Below, piece by piece: positions 1 through 6,965 of a stretch of DNA of 46,221 nucleotides. The notes beneath the pieces were generated by a model that was not told the origin of the DNA, searched no databases, and saw only the letters and a list, made by a program, of their open reading frames with translations. The DNA comes from Gammaproteobacteria bacterium. Lineage in GTDB: Bacteria > Pseudomonadota > Gammaproteobacteria > Steroidobacterales > MnTg04. The position numbers and the translations under genes were made by a program. The stretch lies in contig JAPUGL010000057.1 of the NCBI GenBank assembly GCA_027292775.1, forward strand, positions 1-46,221. Reading direction: 5' to 3'. Each line of letters begins with the position of its first letter. Position 1 is the stretch's first letter.

Positions 1-162
1 TATGAGCAGCTCAAGGAGCTGTCCCGCGGCCGGCAAATTACCCGCGACCAGCTACAGGCTTTCGTCCGTGGTCTGGATATTCCGGAGCAGGCCCGCGCAG
101 CGCTGCTGGATCTATCGCCGGAGACCTATCTCGGCATGTCCAGATCGCGGCGGCGGACCTGA
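1..162 (+). CDS. purB: Adenylosuccinate lyase, C-terminal fragment
   Basis: Only the last 53 codons are present; the gene runs off the left edge. The fragment begins YEQLKELSRG and ends with the SPETYLG region, matching the C-terminal tail of gammaproteobacterial PurB (E. coli has YEKLKELTRG and later TPANYIG). PurB cleaves adenylosuccinate to AMP and SAICAR to AICAR in cytosolic purine synthesis. The final residues after YLG read MSRSRRRT in this frame, an unusual arginine-rich end. Reading on in the -1 frame from about position 138 gives a more PurB-like helix (HVQIAAADLIAENA), so a small frameshift or sequencing error near 136-140 is possible. The next gene starts 9 nt after this stop codon. 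Identity is firm from the YEQLKELSRG block; the exact C-terminus is not. Confidence 0.85.
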   Translation, partial: YEQLKELSRGRQITRDQLQAFVRGLDIPEQARAALLDLSPETYLGMSRSRRRT

Positions 163-171
163 TCGCGGAAA

Positions 172-660
172 ATGCCTGGCGAAAGCGGTCTGCCGGCAAC
201 GATCGAGACCCGTGACCAGGCCGTGGCTGCATTCGAGCAGCTGATACTCGCTGCGACGGCTGCGCTGAATATTGTGAGCGACCGGCTGAATCCTGCATTG
301 TTTAATGACCCCGTCCTGATCGAGGCTTTGCGCCAGAAAATTTTACAAAGAAGGCGAATGCTGATCAGGGTTCTTATCCGGCAGCCGCGCCAGCCCGTCA
401 TCAATGCGCCGAGATTTTTTGCCCTGGCCAGACGGCTGGGCAGTAACTTCGAAATGCGTGCAGCGCGGCGGGACACCAGCCTGACTGCATCGCTCATCAT
501 CCGCGACCGGCACTCGATGATTTATCGGCCATCGTTCGAACGTTGGGATGGCCAGCTGATTTCCGCAGACCCGATTGGCATAAAGGAATGGCTGGAAACC
601 TTCGATAGCGCCTGGGACAACGCCAGCGAAACGCCCGAGCTACGCGAAACAAGATTGTAA
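172..660 (+). CDS. Conserved hypothetical protein, DUF7931-like (PLD-like fold suspected)
   Basis: A 162-residue soluble protein with no signal peptide or membrane segment. The central pattern, an IVSDRLNPALF stretch followed by a basic ILQRRRMLIRVLI segment, an ARRLGSNFEMR segment and SLIIRDRHSMIYRPS, resembles small gammaproteobacterial proteins now grouped as DUF7931. These look like a reduced phospholipase-D-type half domain, but no HKD catalytic motif is visible here. It follows purB by 9 nt in the same frame and is probably cotranscribed with it. It converges with the minus-strand lipoprotein gene ending at position 700. Function unknown; the family name is from memory of the pattern, not a search. 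Confidence 0.75.
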   Translation: MPGESGLPATIETRDQAVAAFEQLILAATAALNIVSDRLNPALFNDPVLIEALRQKILQRRRMLIRVLIRQPRQPVINAPRFFALARRLGSNFEMRAARRDTSLTASLIIRDRHSMIYRPSFERWDGQLISADPIGIKEWLETFDSAWDNASETPELRETRL

Positions 661-699
661 AATCGTCTGTACCGGCTCGTTCATGAATAATCTGTGCCG

Positions 700-3018
700 T
701 CAGGGGCCGACCGTCAGCACGAATCCTTCACTGTGGCTGGGGTTCTCCGCACCGTTATCAAATGCGGTGATTATCATCAACTGGCTGCCAAACAGATCCG
801 GCAAGCGCGTAATCGTGACCTGGCCGGTGTTCGGGTCGATGCTGATCGCCGCGAAATCTATAGGCGGGCTGATCGTGTAGGTCACCGTCTGAGACGTTTC
901 ATCCGGGTTGACTGCGGCCGGCGTGACCGCGAAACCGACGACACCGGGGAAATTCAGGGGCAATACAATATCACCGGGGATACTGAAAACGGGCGCGTCG
1001 TTTATCGCCGTTACCGTAAAAAGAAAATTCTGCTGCCAGGTGTTGTTTACAGCCTGGCCATCGTCGGCCGTAATGGTGAAAATCTGGCCGCCATTCATGT
1101 TTGCCGCCGCGGTCGCGCTCAGCGTGCCGCTGGCAGGATCGAAAACCAGGTTTGCGAAGCCTGTCAGGGCCGGGTCGGGGCTGATGCTGTAAATGACACT
1201 CTGTCCGGACTCGTCCGCGGTCACCGGGCCGGGGACTACGCCACGCACCACGGTGCCAGCGAAATCTTCCGCCAGCAATAAATCTGCAACGCTGAATGCG
1301 GGCGGGTTATTGACGTCCGTCACCGACAATAAAAAGCTGTCGCTGACCGACTCAGCGAGGTCACTGGCCGAGACAGTCAGATTGAGCGGCCCGGACTTGG
1401 CATCGGAATCGGATGGAAACCCGCTGAGGATTCCACTGACCGGGTCAAACTGCAGACCGCTTCCCGTGGGCAGGCCAAGCAGCGCAAATGAAAGCGCGTC
1501 ACCATCGCTGTCGCTGAAAAAGGCCGCCAGGTTGATCGAGAAGAACTGGCCTTCGGTCGCCGTTGAATCCGGCACCGGTTGCAACAGTTGTGGCGCATTC
1601 GGCGTCGTAATCGTCAGCGACTGGCTGGCCGTGCTGATGAGGCCCGCCTCGTCCCGGACCGTCCAGACGACCGTATGCAAGCCAACGGGAAAGCCAGCGG
1701 CGGGTGCGTCGTTGCTAACGATCAGCAGACCCACGGTGGTGACGTTGTCCGCCACCACCGGTAGCCCCAGGTTGACCACGGTCAGCGCCCCATCTTGTAC
1801 CTGGGTAATATCCGCGGGCGCTTGTATGGATGGCGCCGCCTGGTCCCGGACCGCGACCCGCGTGGTAGCCAGCGATGTATTTCCCGAACTGTCGGTCGCG
1901 ATGAACGTGACCAGGGTTTCACCGAGCGCGAAGATCGGTGGCGCATCGTGAATAATCTGTACCGGATCACCGCTGTCGTCCACCGCCTGGACCTGGGCAA
2001 GCGTTCCCGCGATAGCCGGGTCTGCGGCCAGGGTTCCGTTTGCGTCGCTTGCGGCGACAGTAAAAGGCGGCGGTACTTGCAAGAACACCGGGGCGATGGT
2101 GTCACCGGATGGTGGATTGACGGAGCAAGCAGTCGGGTCGACCACTGGCACCGCGGTACCGGAAAATACCACGAAGTTGTTATTGCGGAACCTGATAACC
2201 TGACCGTTCAGATCGAGATCGGTCGGCAGTGCGACAAAACTGCCATTCAGGGAAAAATAGACGGTGCCAGCGGAGTCCTGACCGTTCAGCAAGCAATCGG
2301 ACAAATCCTGGCTGACCGCCTCTACCATGCTGAATATAGGAACCGGTATTCCATTTCTGACGGCGATATCGTTCAGGACATTGGCGAGCCCGCCGAGCAG
2401 CAGAGCATATTGTCTTTGTTCTTCCGGTGAGGCTGGGTCCGGTGCAATCGGATCCTGCGGCAGAACCGTAAAAATATCGAACCCGAAAACTTGTATCGCT
2501 TCGCTGCGGACCGCATCGACCGCAACCGGGAAACTCACTGGTCCGGTACGCATACGGGCCCTCGTCAACATGGCCTGGCTGATGATATTGATCGCAGCAG
2601 TGGAACTCCCCGACAAGGCCAGACCCTGCAATTCATCGTTGGCTGCCAATTGAATCACCCGTTTTAGCGCCGGGTCTGGCGTCGAATCGGATTCATCGAC
2701 GTAGCTGCCACCGCGGCTTGTGGCTATCAGCAATTGCGCGCCTGAATTGAGGGTAGCGAACCAGTGACCGGTGCCATCGGTGACAGTGCTTAGCAAAGAA
2801 CCCGAACCGCTCGGTTGACCGGCGACATCAGCAGGCCAAAGATCGATATTCGCATCCGCAATCGGCCCCTTTGACGCCACTCCTTCGATGCTTACCGCCG
2901 TTAACGTCTCGGTCGTTGCGCTGGCAGCATTATCGTCGCTGCCACTGCCGCAGCCGGTCATCGCCAGCAGAACGGCGGCCAGGCTCGTGCGCAATATTGT
3001 CGAATACGATAGGTACAT
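700..3018 (-). CDS. Putative surface lipoprotein with HYR and cadherin-like repeats
   Basis: A 772-residue protein. Residues 1-22 form a lipoprotein signal ending in LLAMTG before Cys23, followed by a Gly/Ser/Asp-rich linker. Residues about 45-110 (ASKGPIADANIDLWP...TDGTGHW) look like a carboxypeptidase-regulatory or transthyretin-like fold. From about 308 to 470 there are two HYR-like immunoglobulin repeats (DTIAPVF, QAAPSIQAPADI). From about 475 to 568 there is a dystroglycan-type cadherin repeat (FFSDSDGDALSFALLG, DPVSGILSGFPSD), and two more cadherin-like repeats run to the C-terminus (NNPPAFSV, INDAPVFSI). Such repeats usually make calcium-stiffened adhesive rods. No enzyme domain is seen. 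It has its own upstream region, because the preceding FecR gene ends in a terminator. Its proximity to a Slam-like exporter suggests surface display, which is inference. Confidence 0.85.
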   Translation of the reverse strand: MYLSYSTILRTSLAAVLLAMTGCGSGSDDNAASATTETLTAVSIEGVASKGPIADANIDLWPADVAGQPSGSGSLLSTVTDGTGHWFATLNSGAQLLIATSRGGSYVDESDSTPDPALKRVIQLAANDELQGLALSGSSTAAINIISQAMLTRARMRTGPVSFPVAVDAVRSEAIQVFGFDIFTVLPQDPIAPDPASPEEQRQYALLLGGLANVLNDIAVRNGIPVPIFSMVEAVSQDLSDCLLNGQDSAGTVYFSLNGSFVALPTDLDLNGQVIRFRNNNFVVFSGTAVPVVDPTACSVNPPSGDTIAPVFLQVPPPFTVAASDANGTLAADPAIAGTLAQVQAVDDSGDPVQIIHDAPPIFALGETLVTFIATDSSGNTSLATTRVAVRDQAAPSIQAPADITQVQDGALTVVNLGLPVVADNVTTVGLLIVSNDAPAAGFPVGLHTVVWTVRDEAGLISTASQSLTITTPNAPQLLQPVPDSTATEGQFFSINLAAFFSDSDGDALSFALLGLPTGSGLQFDPVSGILSGFPSDSDAKSGPLNLTVSASDLAESVSDSFLLSVTDVNNPPAFSVADLLLAEDFAGTVVRGVVPGPVTADESGQSVIYSISPDPALTGFANLVFDPASGTLSATAAANMNGGQIFTITADDGQAVNNTWQQNFLFTVTAINDAPVFSIPGDIVLPLNFPGVVGFAVTPAAVNPDETSQTVTYTISPPIDFAAISIDPNTGQVTITRLPDLFGSQLMIITAFDNGAENPSHSEGFVLTVGP

Positions 3019-3083
3019 CTTCCGGTCCGCTTTTTAGGCCTTACATAATCCTTGGCAGTGTGTCCTTATTGGTCCAAATTTTA

Positions 3084-3099
3084 CGTGTCTTACATCACA
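3084..3099 (-). promoter_or_regulatory. Degenerate CRP-type operator upstream of the cadherin lipoprotein gene
   Basis: The sequence CGTGT-N6-TCACA matches eight of the ten conserved half-site bases of the CRP/Vfr consensus TGTGA-N6-TCACA, with correct spacing. It is centred at 3091.5, about 73 bp upstream of the start codon at 3018 and downstream of the terminator of the FecR gene. Alone it would be weak, but the two upstream genes of the locus carry better copies. Confidence 0.4.
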
Positions 3100-3135
3100 C
3101 ATACGGCCGCCAACCCAATGGTTGTCATAGCCGCT

Positions 3136-3176
3136 AAAAAAAAGCAGGCGGCCGGACCGATGGTCACGACCGCCTG
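3136..3176 (-). terminator. Rho-independent terminator of the FecR-domain gene
   Basis: On the minus strand a 7-bp GC-rich stem (CAGGCGG/CCGCCTG, 3170-3176 with 3145-3151) encloses an inner GACC/GGTC stem with a 3-nt loop. It is followed by eight consecutive T (complement of A at 3136-3143). It begins 25 nt after the stop codon of the FecR-domain gene at 3201, so the lipoprotein gene at 700-3018 should be transcribed separately. Confidence 0.85.
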
Positions 3177-3200
3177 TCGTATTGGTTATCGCGGATTGAC

Positions 3201-4739
3201 TTATTCGCCGCCGGGCGGATCATCGGCACTAAATGCAGCAGCACCAGTCACTGAAGTCCCCTGGCCGTCGTCCAGCGAATAGCCGAAACCCGCACCTGAA
3301 ACATCGCCGTTTCCATCGCCGGTGAAAAACCCGCTAAGGCTTCCATCGCCCTGGCTAGCCGACCCGTCAGTGGTATCGGTAACGGTAACGTCATCGAATG
3401 AGCCGCCAAAGGTCGCATCCGCGTTGTCGATTGCAATATCGGTCGCCGACGCGCTCCAGATTTCGTTGTTGGAATCCATAGACAGCGAGACATCAGCGTC
3501 AACCGTCTGCCGGTCAAAATCGGCACTCAGGCTCGCGGAACCCAGGGTACCGACGTTGCCCGAATTATCGGTCGGGTTGGTATTACCGACCAGCGTGAAG
3601 CTTGCCGAGCCGGTGGTCGGCAGCACGGGTGTCGGCTGGCCGACAGACCCGGTTACCCAGTGCAGGCTCGAATTCCCGAGATCCTGGTCGGTGCTCGTGC
3701 CGCTGCCATCGATTACGGAAATCGAACCATTGGCCCAGCGACCCCAGCGAATACCGGACGCGGCGTCCTCGCCGCGGTCGAAAATCTCGGCACTGCCGAC
3801 GCTGTAAATGACATCGCTTGTATTGCCTTGGGGATCTGTCGGGATCGGTCCGCCAAACTGAATCAGGTCACCATCGTCGGTCATCAGGACCGATGCATCT
3901 GAACCGGACGTAACGCCGCTGAAATGGTCGGCTGTCGCCAACGGACCGGCTGCAAATCCGATCTGGCCCGACTGTGAGGCCTGGACCTCGTCGCCTTCGG
4001 TCAGGCTTGCCGACTGGCCGCTGCCATCGGTGCCGGAAACGGCTACCTGGACCACTGCGTCGGATTCTTCGCTCTCACCGGCCGAACCGATGCCTGAGGC
4101 GAGTACATCCGCGCCATCGTCCGACATCTCCGGGGCGCTGTCTTCATCCGCTACATAGCCGTACTGGCCGGGACCAAGCTCAAGCGATCCCGCTGCGTTA
4201 GTCAAGACGACGCCGCCTTCCGTTACACCGACATAGAGGCCGATGTTTCCTGGCTCACACGCAGTCTCACAAAAAACCGCATCATAATCTGTTCCGCGTA
4301 TGCCGATCGTAGCGACCGGAGTGCGCACACGGTAAGCGCTTTTATCTTTTTGCCCAATGGCGCCGGTTATTGATCGAAATCCGCCTTTTACCAGCCCAAA
4401 AAAGCTTCGATCCTGGCTATCGGCTACGCCGGCATCGGCATCGGCATCGGAGCCGGCATAGGAAAACTCTTCGATCACGAACTCCGTCGATGGCCTCAGG
4501 GCGATCAGTCCGCCGTCCGCCATTCGCAACTGCACCCGCCCGTTCGCAGCGGTGCTGAAATGATCTCCACTATCGAAGCTCATTCCCTTTACTACTTCCT
4601 GGTGGGTTCCATCCGTGCTATCCAGCCAAGCCTGTCCGAAAACAAACATGACTTTCCCTGCCTCTGCCGAAACAATCATCGGCAGCATCAGCATGGCTGT
4701 CAGGAGTAATCCCTTCGTCAATGCAAAATGTTTATTCAT
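3201..4739 (-). CDS. Secreted FecR-domain protein with TbpB-like C-terminal beta region
   Basis: A 512-residue protein. Residues 1-25 are a Sec signal peptide (hydrophobic LLLTAMLMLPMIVSAEA, signal peptidase I type, no lipobox cysteine). Residues about 28-180 form a FecR-type beta domain: a VFGQAWLDSTDG strand, GMSFDSGDHFST, DGGLIALRPST and the conserved TPVATIGIRGTDYD. Two cysteines (FCETACEP) sit close together in it. A Ser/Asp/Gly-rich acidic linker follows. From about 330 come WGRW and HWVTG motifs, then the GSASFTLVG/NPTD pattern and a C-terminal strand-rich region (SLSGFFTGD, GAGFGYSL, SVTGAAAF). The last part resembles the glycine-rich eight-stranded barrel of TbpB-like proteins, the element recognised by Slam exporters. 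The adjacent upstream gene encodes a Slam-like protein. The FecR call is firm; the barrel and its export partner are inference. It is not a classical iron-siderophore FecR, since no sigma factor or TonB receptor is nearby. Confidence 0.85.
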   Translation of the reverse strand: MNKHFALTKGLLLTAMLMLPMIVSAEAGKVMFVFGQAWLDSTDGTHQEVVKGMSFDSGDHFSTAANGRVQLRMADGGLIALRPSTEFVIEEFSYAGSDADADAGVADSQDRSFFGLVKGGFRSITGAIGQKDKSAYRVRTPVATIGIRGTDYDAVFCETACEPGNIGLYVGVTEGGVVLTNAAGSLELGPGQYGYVADEDSAPEMSDDGADVLASGIGSAGESEESDAVVQVAVSGTDGSGQSASLTEGDEVQASQSGQIGFAAGPLATADHFSGVTSGSDASVLMTDDGDLIQFGGPIPTDPQGNTSDVIYSVGSAEIFDRGEDAASGIRWGRWANGSISVIDGSGTSTDQDLGNSSLHWVTGSVGQPTPVLPTTGSASFTLVGNTNPTDNSGNVGTLGSASLSADFDRQTVDADVSLSMDSNNEIWSASATDIAIDNADATFGGSFDDVTVTDTTDGSASQGDGSLSGFFTGDGNGDVSGAGFGYSLDDGQGTSVTGAAAFSADDPPGGE

Positions 4740-4815
4740 GGTCTTACCTGTCTTCCCGCCTGGTTTGAGGCAATTTTTCCGGCAAGGATAAATTAGGGTA
4801 TTTCCTTAAAAGCGC

Positions 4816-4831
4816 TGTGAACGGCTTCACA
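4816..4831 (-). promoter_or_regulatory. Perfect CRP-type operator, proximal
   Basis: The sequence TGTGA-N6-TCACA is an exact match to the ten conserved half-site bases of the CRP/Vfr consensus. It is centred at 4823.5, 84 bp upstream of the FecR-domain start codon (4739). A TAATTT candidate -10 lies at 4790-4795 on the minus strand, which would put the site near -40.5. Only the palindrome itself is certain. Confidence 0.65.
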
Positions 4832-4878
4832 CTTGGTAAGACCTTCCCAAAAATATGTTCAATGGAACACGCTGAATG

Positions 4879-4894
4879 TGTGACTCGCGTCACA
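4879..4894 (-). promoter_or_regulatory. Perfect CRP-type operator, distal
   Basis: A second exact TGTGA-N6-TCACA, flanked by AAT-rich bases as in the extended CRP consensus. Its centre (4886.5) is 63 bp, six helical turns, upstream of the proximal site, so two bound dimers would lie on the same DNA face. It sits just after the stop codon of the Slam-like gene (4927), inside the 187-nt gap before the FecR-domain gene. Confidence 0.65.
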
Positions 4895-4926
4895 TTTCCC
4901 GGACCGGGCCGGGAATGGTCCATTTC

Positions 4927-6249
4927 CTACCGCCAGAATCGTCTCAGTGACAGGCCCGCGACGTCCCGATCGAAACCGAATATTTCGACGTTGGAATGAT
5001 TCTTTTGATGTGAGTAATAGTAATTTAACAACCAGTGCCGACTGACCTTCCAGGACATGCGTAGCGTGATTTGGCTCAGCGTGTCCCGGCGGTCGTTATT
5101 TACCTGTTGAGGGAAAAAAATATCGTCATATTCAGACCGGCTTACGCCCACCATCGTCTGGAATCTGACATTGCTATTGAAATTCCAGGCAACGAATACC
5201 TGCAAGCCGGCGATGTAACGGCTGTATTTCGAACTCGATAGTCGGGCATTGTCGCGGCCGAGCAACACTGTCGCACCTGTATTACCCAACCCCGAAGCGC
5301 CAAAAACCCGGCTGATCGTGGACCCGATAAGGAACTGGTCGACATCCCGAACATCCTGATTGTCGGCGAACCGAATCATGGTCAGTTTTCCTAGCACACC
5401 GAAATAGGTTTTCCTGTTCAGTTTGTGTTCGTAATCCCCTTCCAGACTGATGCCCTGGCTGTTTAATTCGCCATCGGTATTCAACCGATAACCCATCAGG
5501 CCGCCGGAGTATTGAATCGTGTCGCCGACCTTCCTGATTCGTGAGCGAATGCTACCCAGGGTCGTATTTACGAAGGAAGCATCCGGATAATTTTTTTGTC
5601 CCAGATCCGCTCGCGTGGTCCAGATCAGTCCTCTTTCGAAGGGCCGTTCAATCTCGCCTCCCAACAAATATGAAGTATAAGGGCTGTCAGTCTCCCTGCT
5701 TTCAGGATCAAGCAAAAAGCCAAGAAACGTACTGGTCTCTGTCGCCGCATTGGCATTGCTGTCAAAACCCGCGGCAATCTGCACGTACGACTGGTAACGG
5801 TTTTTCCCCGGTTGTGCCCTGCTGTCGATTCGAGCCAGTAGATTCCGAATTTCCCGTCGCGCTGCCGGTGGTGGATTCTCGTCACGAATTATCAGCAAAT
5901 GGAATCTTGCTTCCACCAAATTCTCTTCGACAAAATATGCGCGGGCAAGATCAAGACGCGCCGCGGCGAAAGATGGATCATTGTTGACGGTCCGTTGCAA
6001 AGCGAAAATCGCCTTGCCGGTATGACCTGTTTCGAGCAACGCCAGCCCGAACAGGTAATCGAACCGGCTGTTACCGGCCAGCTGCGGTTCGATGGGCGAA
6101 AGAATTTCGAGCGCCTGCGCAGGCTGCCCCACGTTCAACATTTCCTGTGCTTTTCGCAGACTTTCGTCGGAGGCCAAAGCCACGGCGCTATACGCCAGGG
6201 CCAGCATGGCCATCAGCGATTTGAAAATCCGATCAGAATTGGATGTCAT
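4927..6249 (-). CDS. Slam-like outer-membrane protein (TPR plus beta-barrel)
   Basis: A 440-residue protein. Residues 1-26 are a signal peptide ending ALA. Residues about 30-135 are helical TPR-type repeats (ALEILSPIEPQL, YLFGLALLETGHTGKAIFAL, ARLDLARAYFVEENLVEARF). After a PPPAARREIRNLL helix comes a long region of alternating amphipathic strands to the C-terminus, opened by YVQIAAGFDSNANAAT. Similar Gly-Asp/Tyr-Ser-Asn-x-Asn motifs open the barrel of Slam proteins (surface lipoprotein assembly modifier, formerly DUF560), which move TbpB-like lipoproteins or soluble relatives across the outer membrane. The order signal, TPR, barrel and the length (Slams are about 450-500 residues) fit. The neighbouring FecR/TbpB-like protein is the natural candidate cargo. 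A different TPR-barrel porin cannot be excluded without a structure search. Confidence 0.75.
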   Translation of the reverse strand: MTSNSDRIFKSLMAMLALAYSAVALASDESLRKAQEMLNVGQPAQALEILSPIEPQLAGNSRFDYLFGLALLETGHTGKAIFALQRTVNNDPSFAAARLDLARAYFVEENLVEARFHLLIIRDENPPPAARREIRNLLARIDSRAQPGKNRYQSYVQIAAGFDSNANAATETSTFLGFLLDPESRETDSPYTSYLLGGEIERPFERGLIWTTRADLGQKNYPDASFVNTTLGSIRSRIRKVGDTIQYSGGLMGYRLNTDGELNSQGISLEGDYEHKLNRKTYFGVLGKLTMIRFADNQDVRDVDQFLIGSTISRVFGASGLGNTGATVLLGRDNARLSSSKYSRYIAGLQVFVAWNFNSNVRFQTMVGVSRSEYDDIFFPQQVNNDRRDTLSQITLRMSWKVSRHWLLNYYYSHQKNHSNVEIFGFDRDVAGLSLRRFWR

Positions 6250-6320
6250 GCAGTATCAGCCTCCCTGGCTGCCAATGCTCCCTGCATCCGATATTTTACA
6301 TAACAACGCAGTTGTATAGC

Positions 6321-6326
6321 AGAATA
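6321..6326 (-). promoter_or_regulatory. Candidate -10 element of the Slam-like gene
   Basis: The minus strand reads TATTCT. If it is used, transcription starts near 6314, placing the two upstream CRP-type sites exactly at -41.5 and -62.5, the classical tandem class II plus class I arrangement. No good -35 is present, as expected for class II promoters. An alternative TATACA lies at 6313-6318. Confidence 0.4.
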
Positions 6327-6347
6327 GACAATATGGCAGGCGGCAAA

Positions 6348-6363
6348 CGTGAAGGAATTCACA
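6348..6363 (-). promoter_or_regulatory. CRP-type operator (9 of 10) upstream of the Slam-like gene
   Basis: CGTGA-N6-TCACA, one mismatch from the CRP/Vfr half-site consensus, centred at 6355.5. It lies in the divergent region between the Slam-like gene (start 6249, minus) and nudJ (start 6427, plus), so it could serve either. The spacing to the TATTCT box favours the Slam-like gene. Confidence 0.5.
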
Positions 6364-6368
6364 GTTTG

Positions 6369-6384
6369 TGCGAAGGGATTCACG
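6369..6384 (-). promoter_or_regulatory. Second CRP-type operator (8 of 10) in the same divergent region
   Basis: TGCGA-N6-TCACG, two mismatches from consensus, centred at 6376.5. That is exactly 21 bp (two helical turns) from the neighbouring site, and the two sites share a GAAGGRATTCAC-like core as a near direct repeat. Weak alone; the phasing with the other site makes it credible. Confidence 0.4.
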
Positions 6385-6426
6385 GATTGCTCAGCTGCCT
6401 GGTTGTGCTGACGGTATACTTCCGGG

Positions 6427-6903
6427 ATGTCGTGGATTCCTCATGTAACAGTCGCTGCGGTCATCCACAAGGATGGCCGTTTTTTATTGGTCGAAGAGTT
6501 CGCCAACGATCGAGAGGTTTTGAATCAGCCTGCCGGTCATCTCGATCCAGGCGAGAGCCTGGTCGAGGCGGTGGTTCGTGAAACGCTGGAAGAAACAGCC
6601 TGGCGTTTCGAGCCAAAAGCTCTATGCGGCATATACCAGTGGACCCATCCTGAGAAACAAAAGACTTTTATTCGGTTTGCCTTTACCGGTGATGTCCTTG
6701 AGCATCTTCCGGGTTGCGATCTGGATGCCGGCATCATACGTGCGGTCTGGCTGGACAGAGGGCAGGTGCTTGCCCGTTCCGGCCAACTTCGCAGCCCAAT
6801 GGTCATGCGTTGTATCGATGACTATCTCGCGGGCCAACGGTTTCCCCTGAATCTGGTAAGACATCTGCCATTGACCGGCAAAAATCGCGAGCAGGCTTCC
6901 TAA
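6427..6903 (+). CDS. nudJ: NUDIX hydrolase, NudJ type
   Basis: A 158-residue NUDIX protein close to E. coli NudJ (YmfB): both open with PHVTVA, have NQPAGHL and LVEA in the box, and share an LRSP segment and AGQRFPL near the C-terminus. NudJ removes phosphate from nucleoside di- and triphosphates and hydroxymethylpyrimidine pyrophosphate. The NUDIX box spans residues 37-59, with the metal-binding RE...EE residues Arg51, Glu52, Glu55 and Glu56 intact. The usual glycine after EET is Ala58. It lies 62 nt upstream of mnmA, the same order as in E. coli (nudJ-mnmA-hflD-purB), which supports the name. No strong ribosome binding site is seen before the ATG. Confidence 0.92.
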   Translation: MSWIPHVTVAAVIHKDGRFLLVEEFANDREVLNQPAGHLDPGESLVEAVVRETLEETAWRFEPKALCGIYQWTHPEKQKTFIRFAFTGDVLEHLPGCDLDAGIIRAVWLDRGQVLARSGQLRSPMVMRCIDDYLAGQRFPLNLVRHLPLTGKNREQAS

Positions 6904-6924
6904 CCCGCAAAAAAGAATTGCGTT

Positions 6925-6930
6925 TATAAT
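6925..6930 (+). promoter_or_regulatory. Consensus -10 box upstream of mnmA
   Basis: A perfect TATAAT lies 35 nt before the mnmA start codon, in the short AT-rich gap after nudJ. No convincing -35 hexamer is found 16-18 nt upstream, so this is a candidate internal promoter only. Confidence 0.4.
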
Positions 6931-6965
6931 AAGGTCTTTGCCAACCCGATTCGGATTGCAGACCA

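Noticed and set aside
1193-1951. Long plus-strand open frames inside the cadherin lipoprotein gene
   Set aside because: They are antisense to a gene with a signal peptide and clear repeat domains, have no recognisable motifs and arise from its GC-rich codon use.
3201-4739. Iron-dicitrate type FecR regulator
   Set aside because: No ECF sigma factor or TonB-dependent receptor is adjacent, there is a cleavable signal instead of a membrane anchor, and the C-terminus is unrelated to FecR signalling proteins.
4901-4921. Terminator after the Slam-like gene
   Set aside because: GGACC and GGTCC can pair across 11 nt, but the stem is only 5 bp and no T-tract follows.
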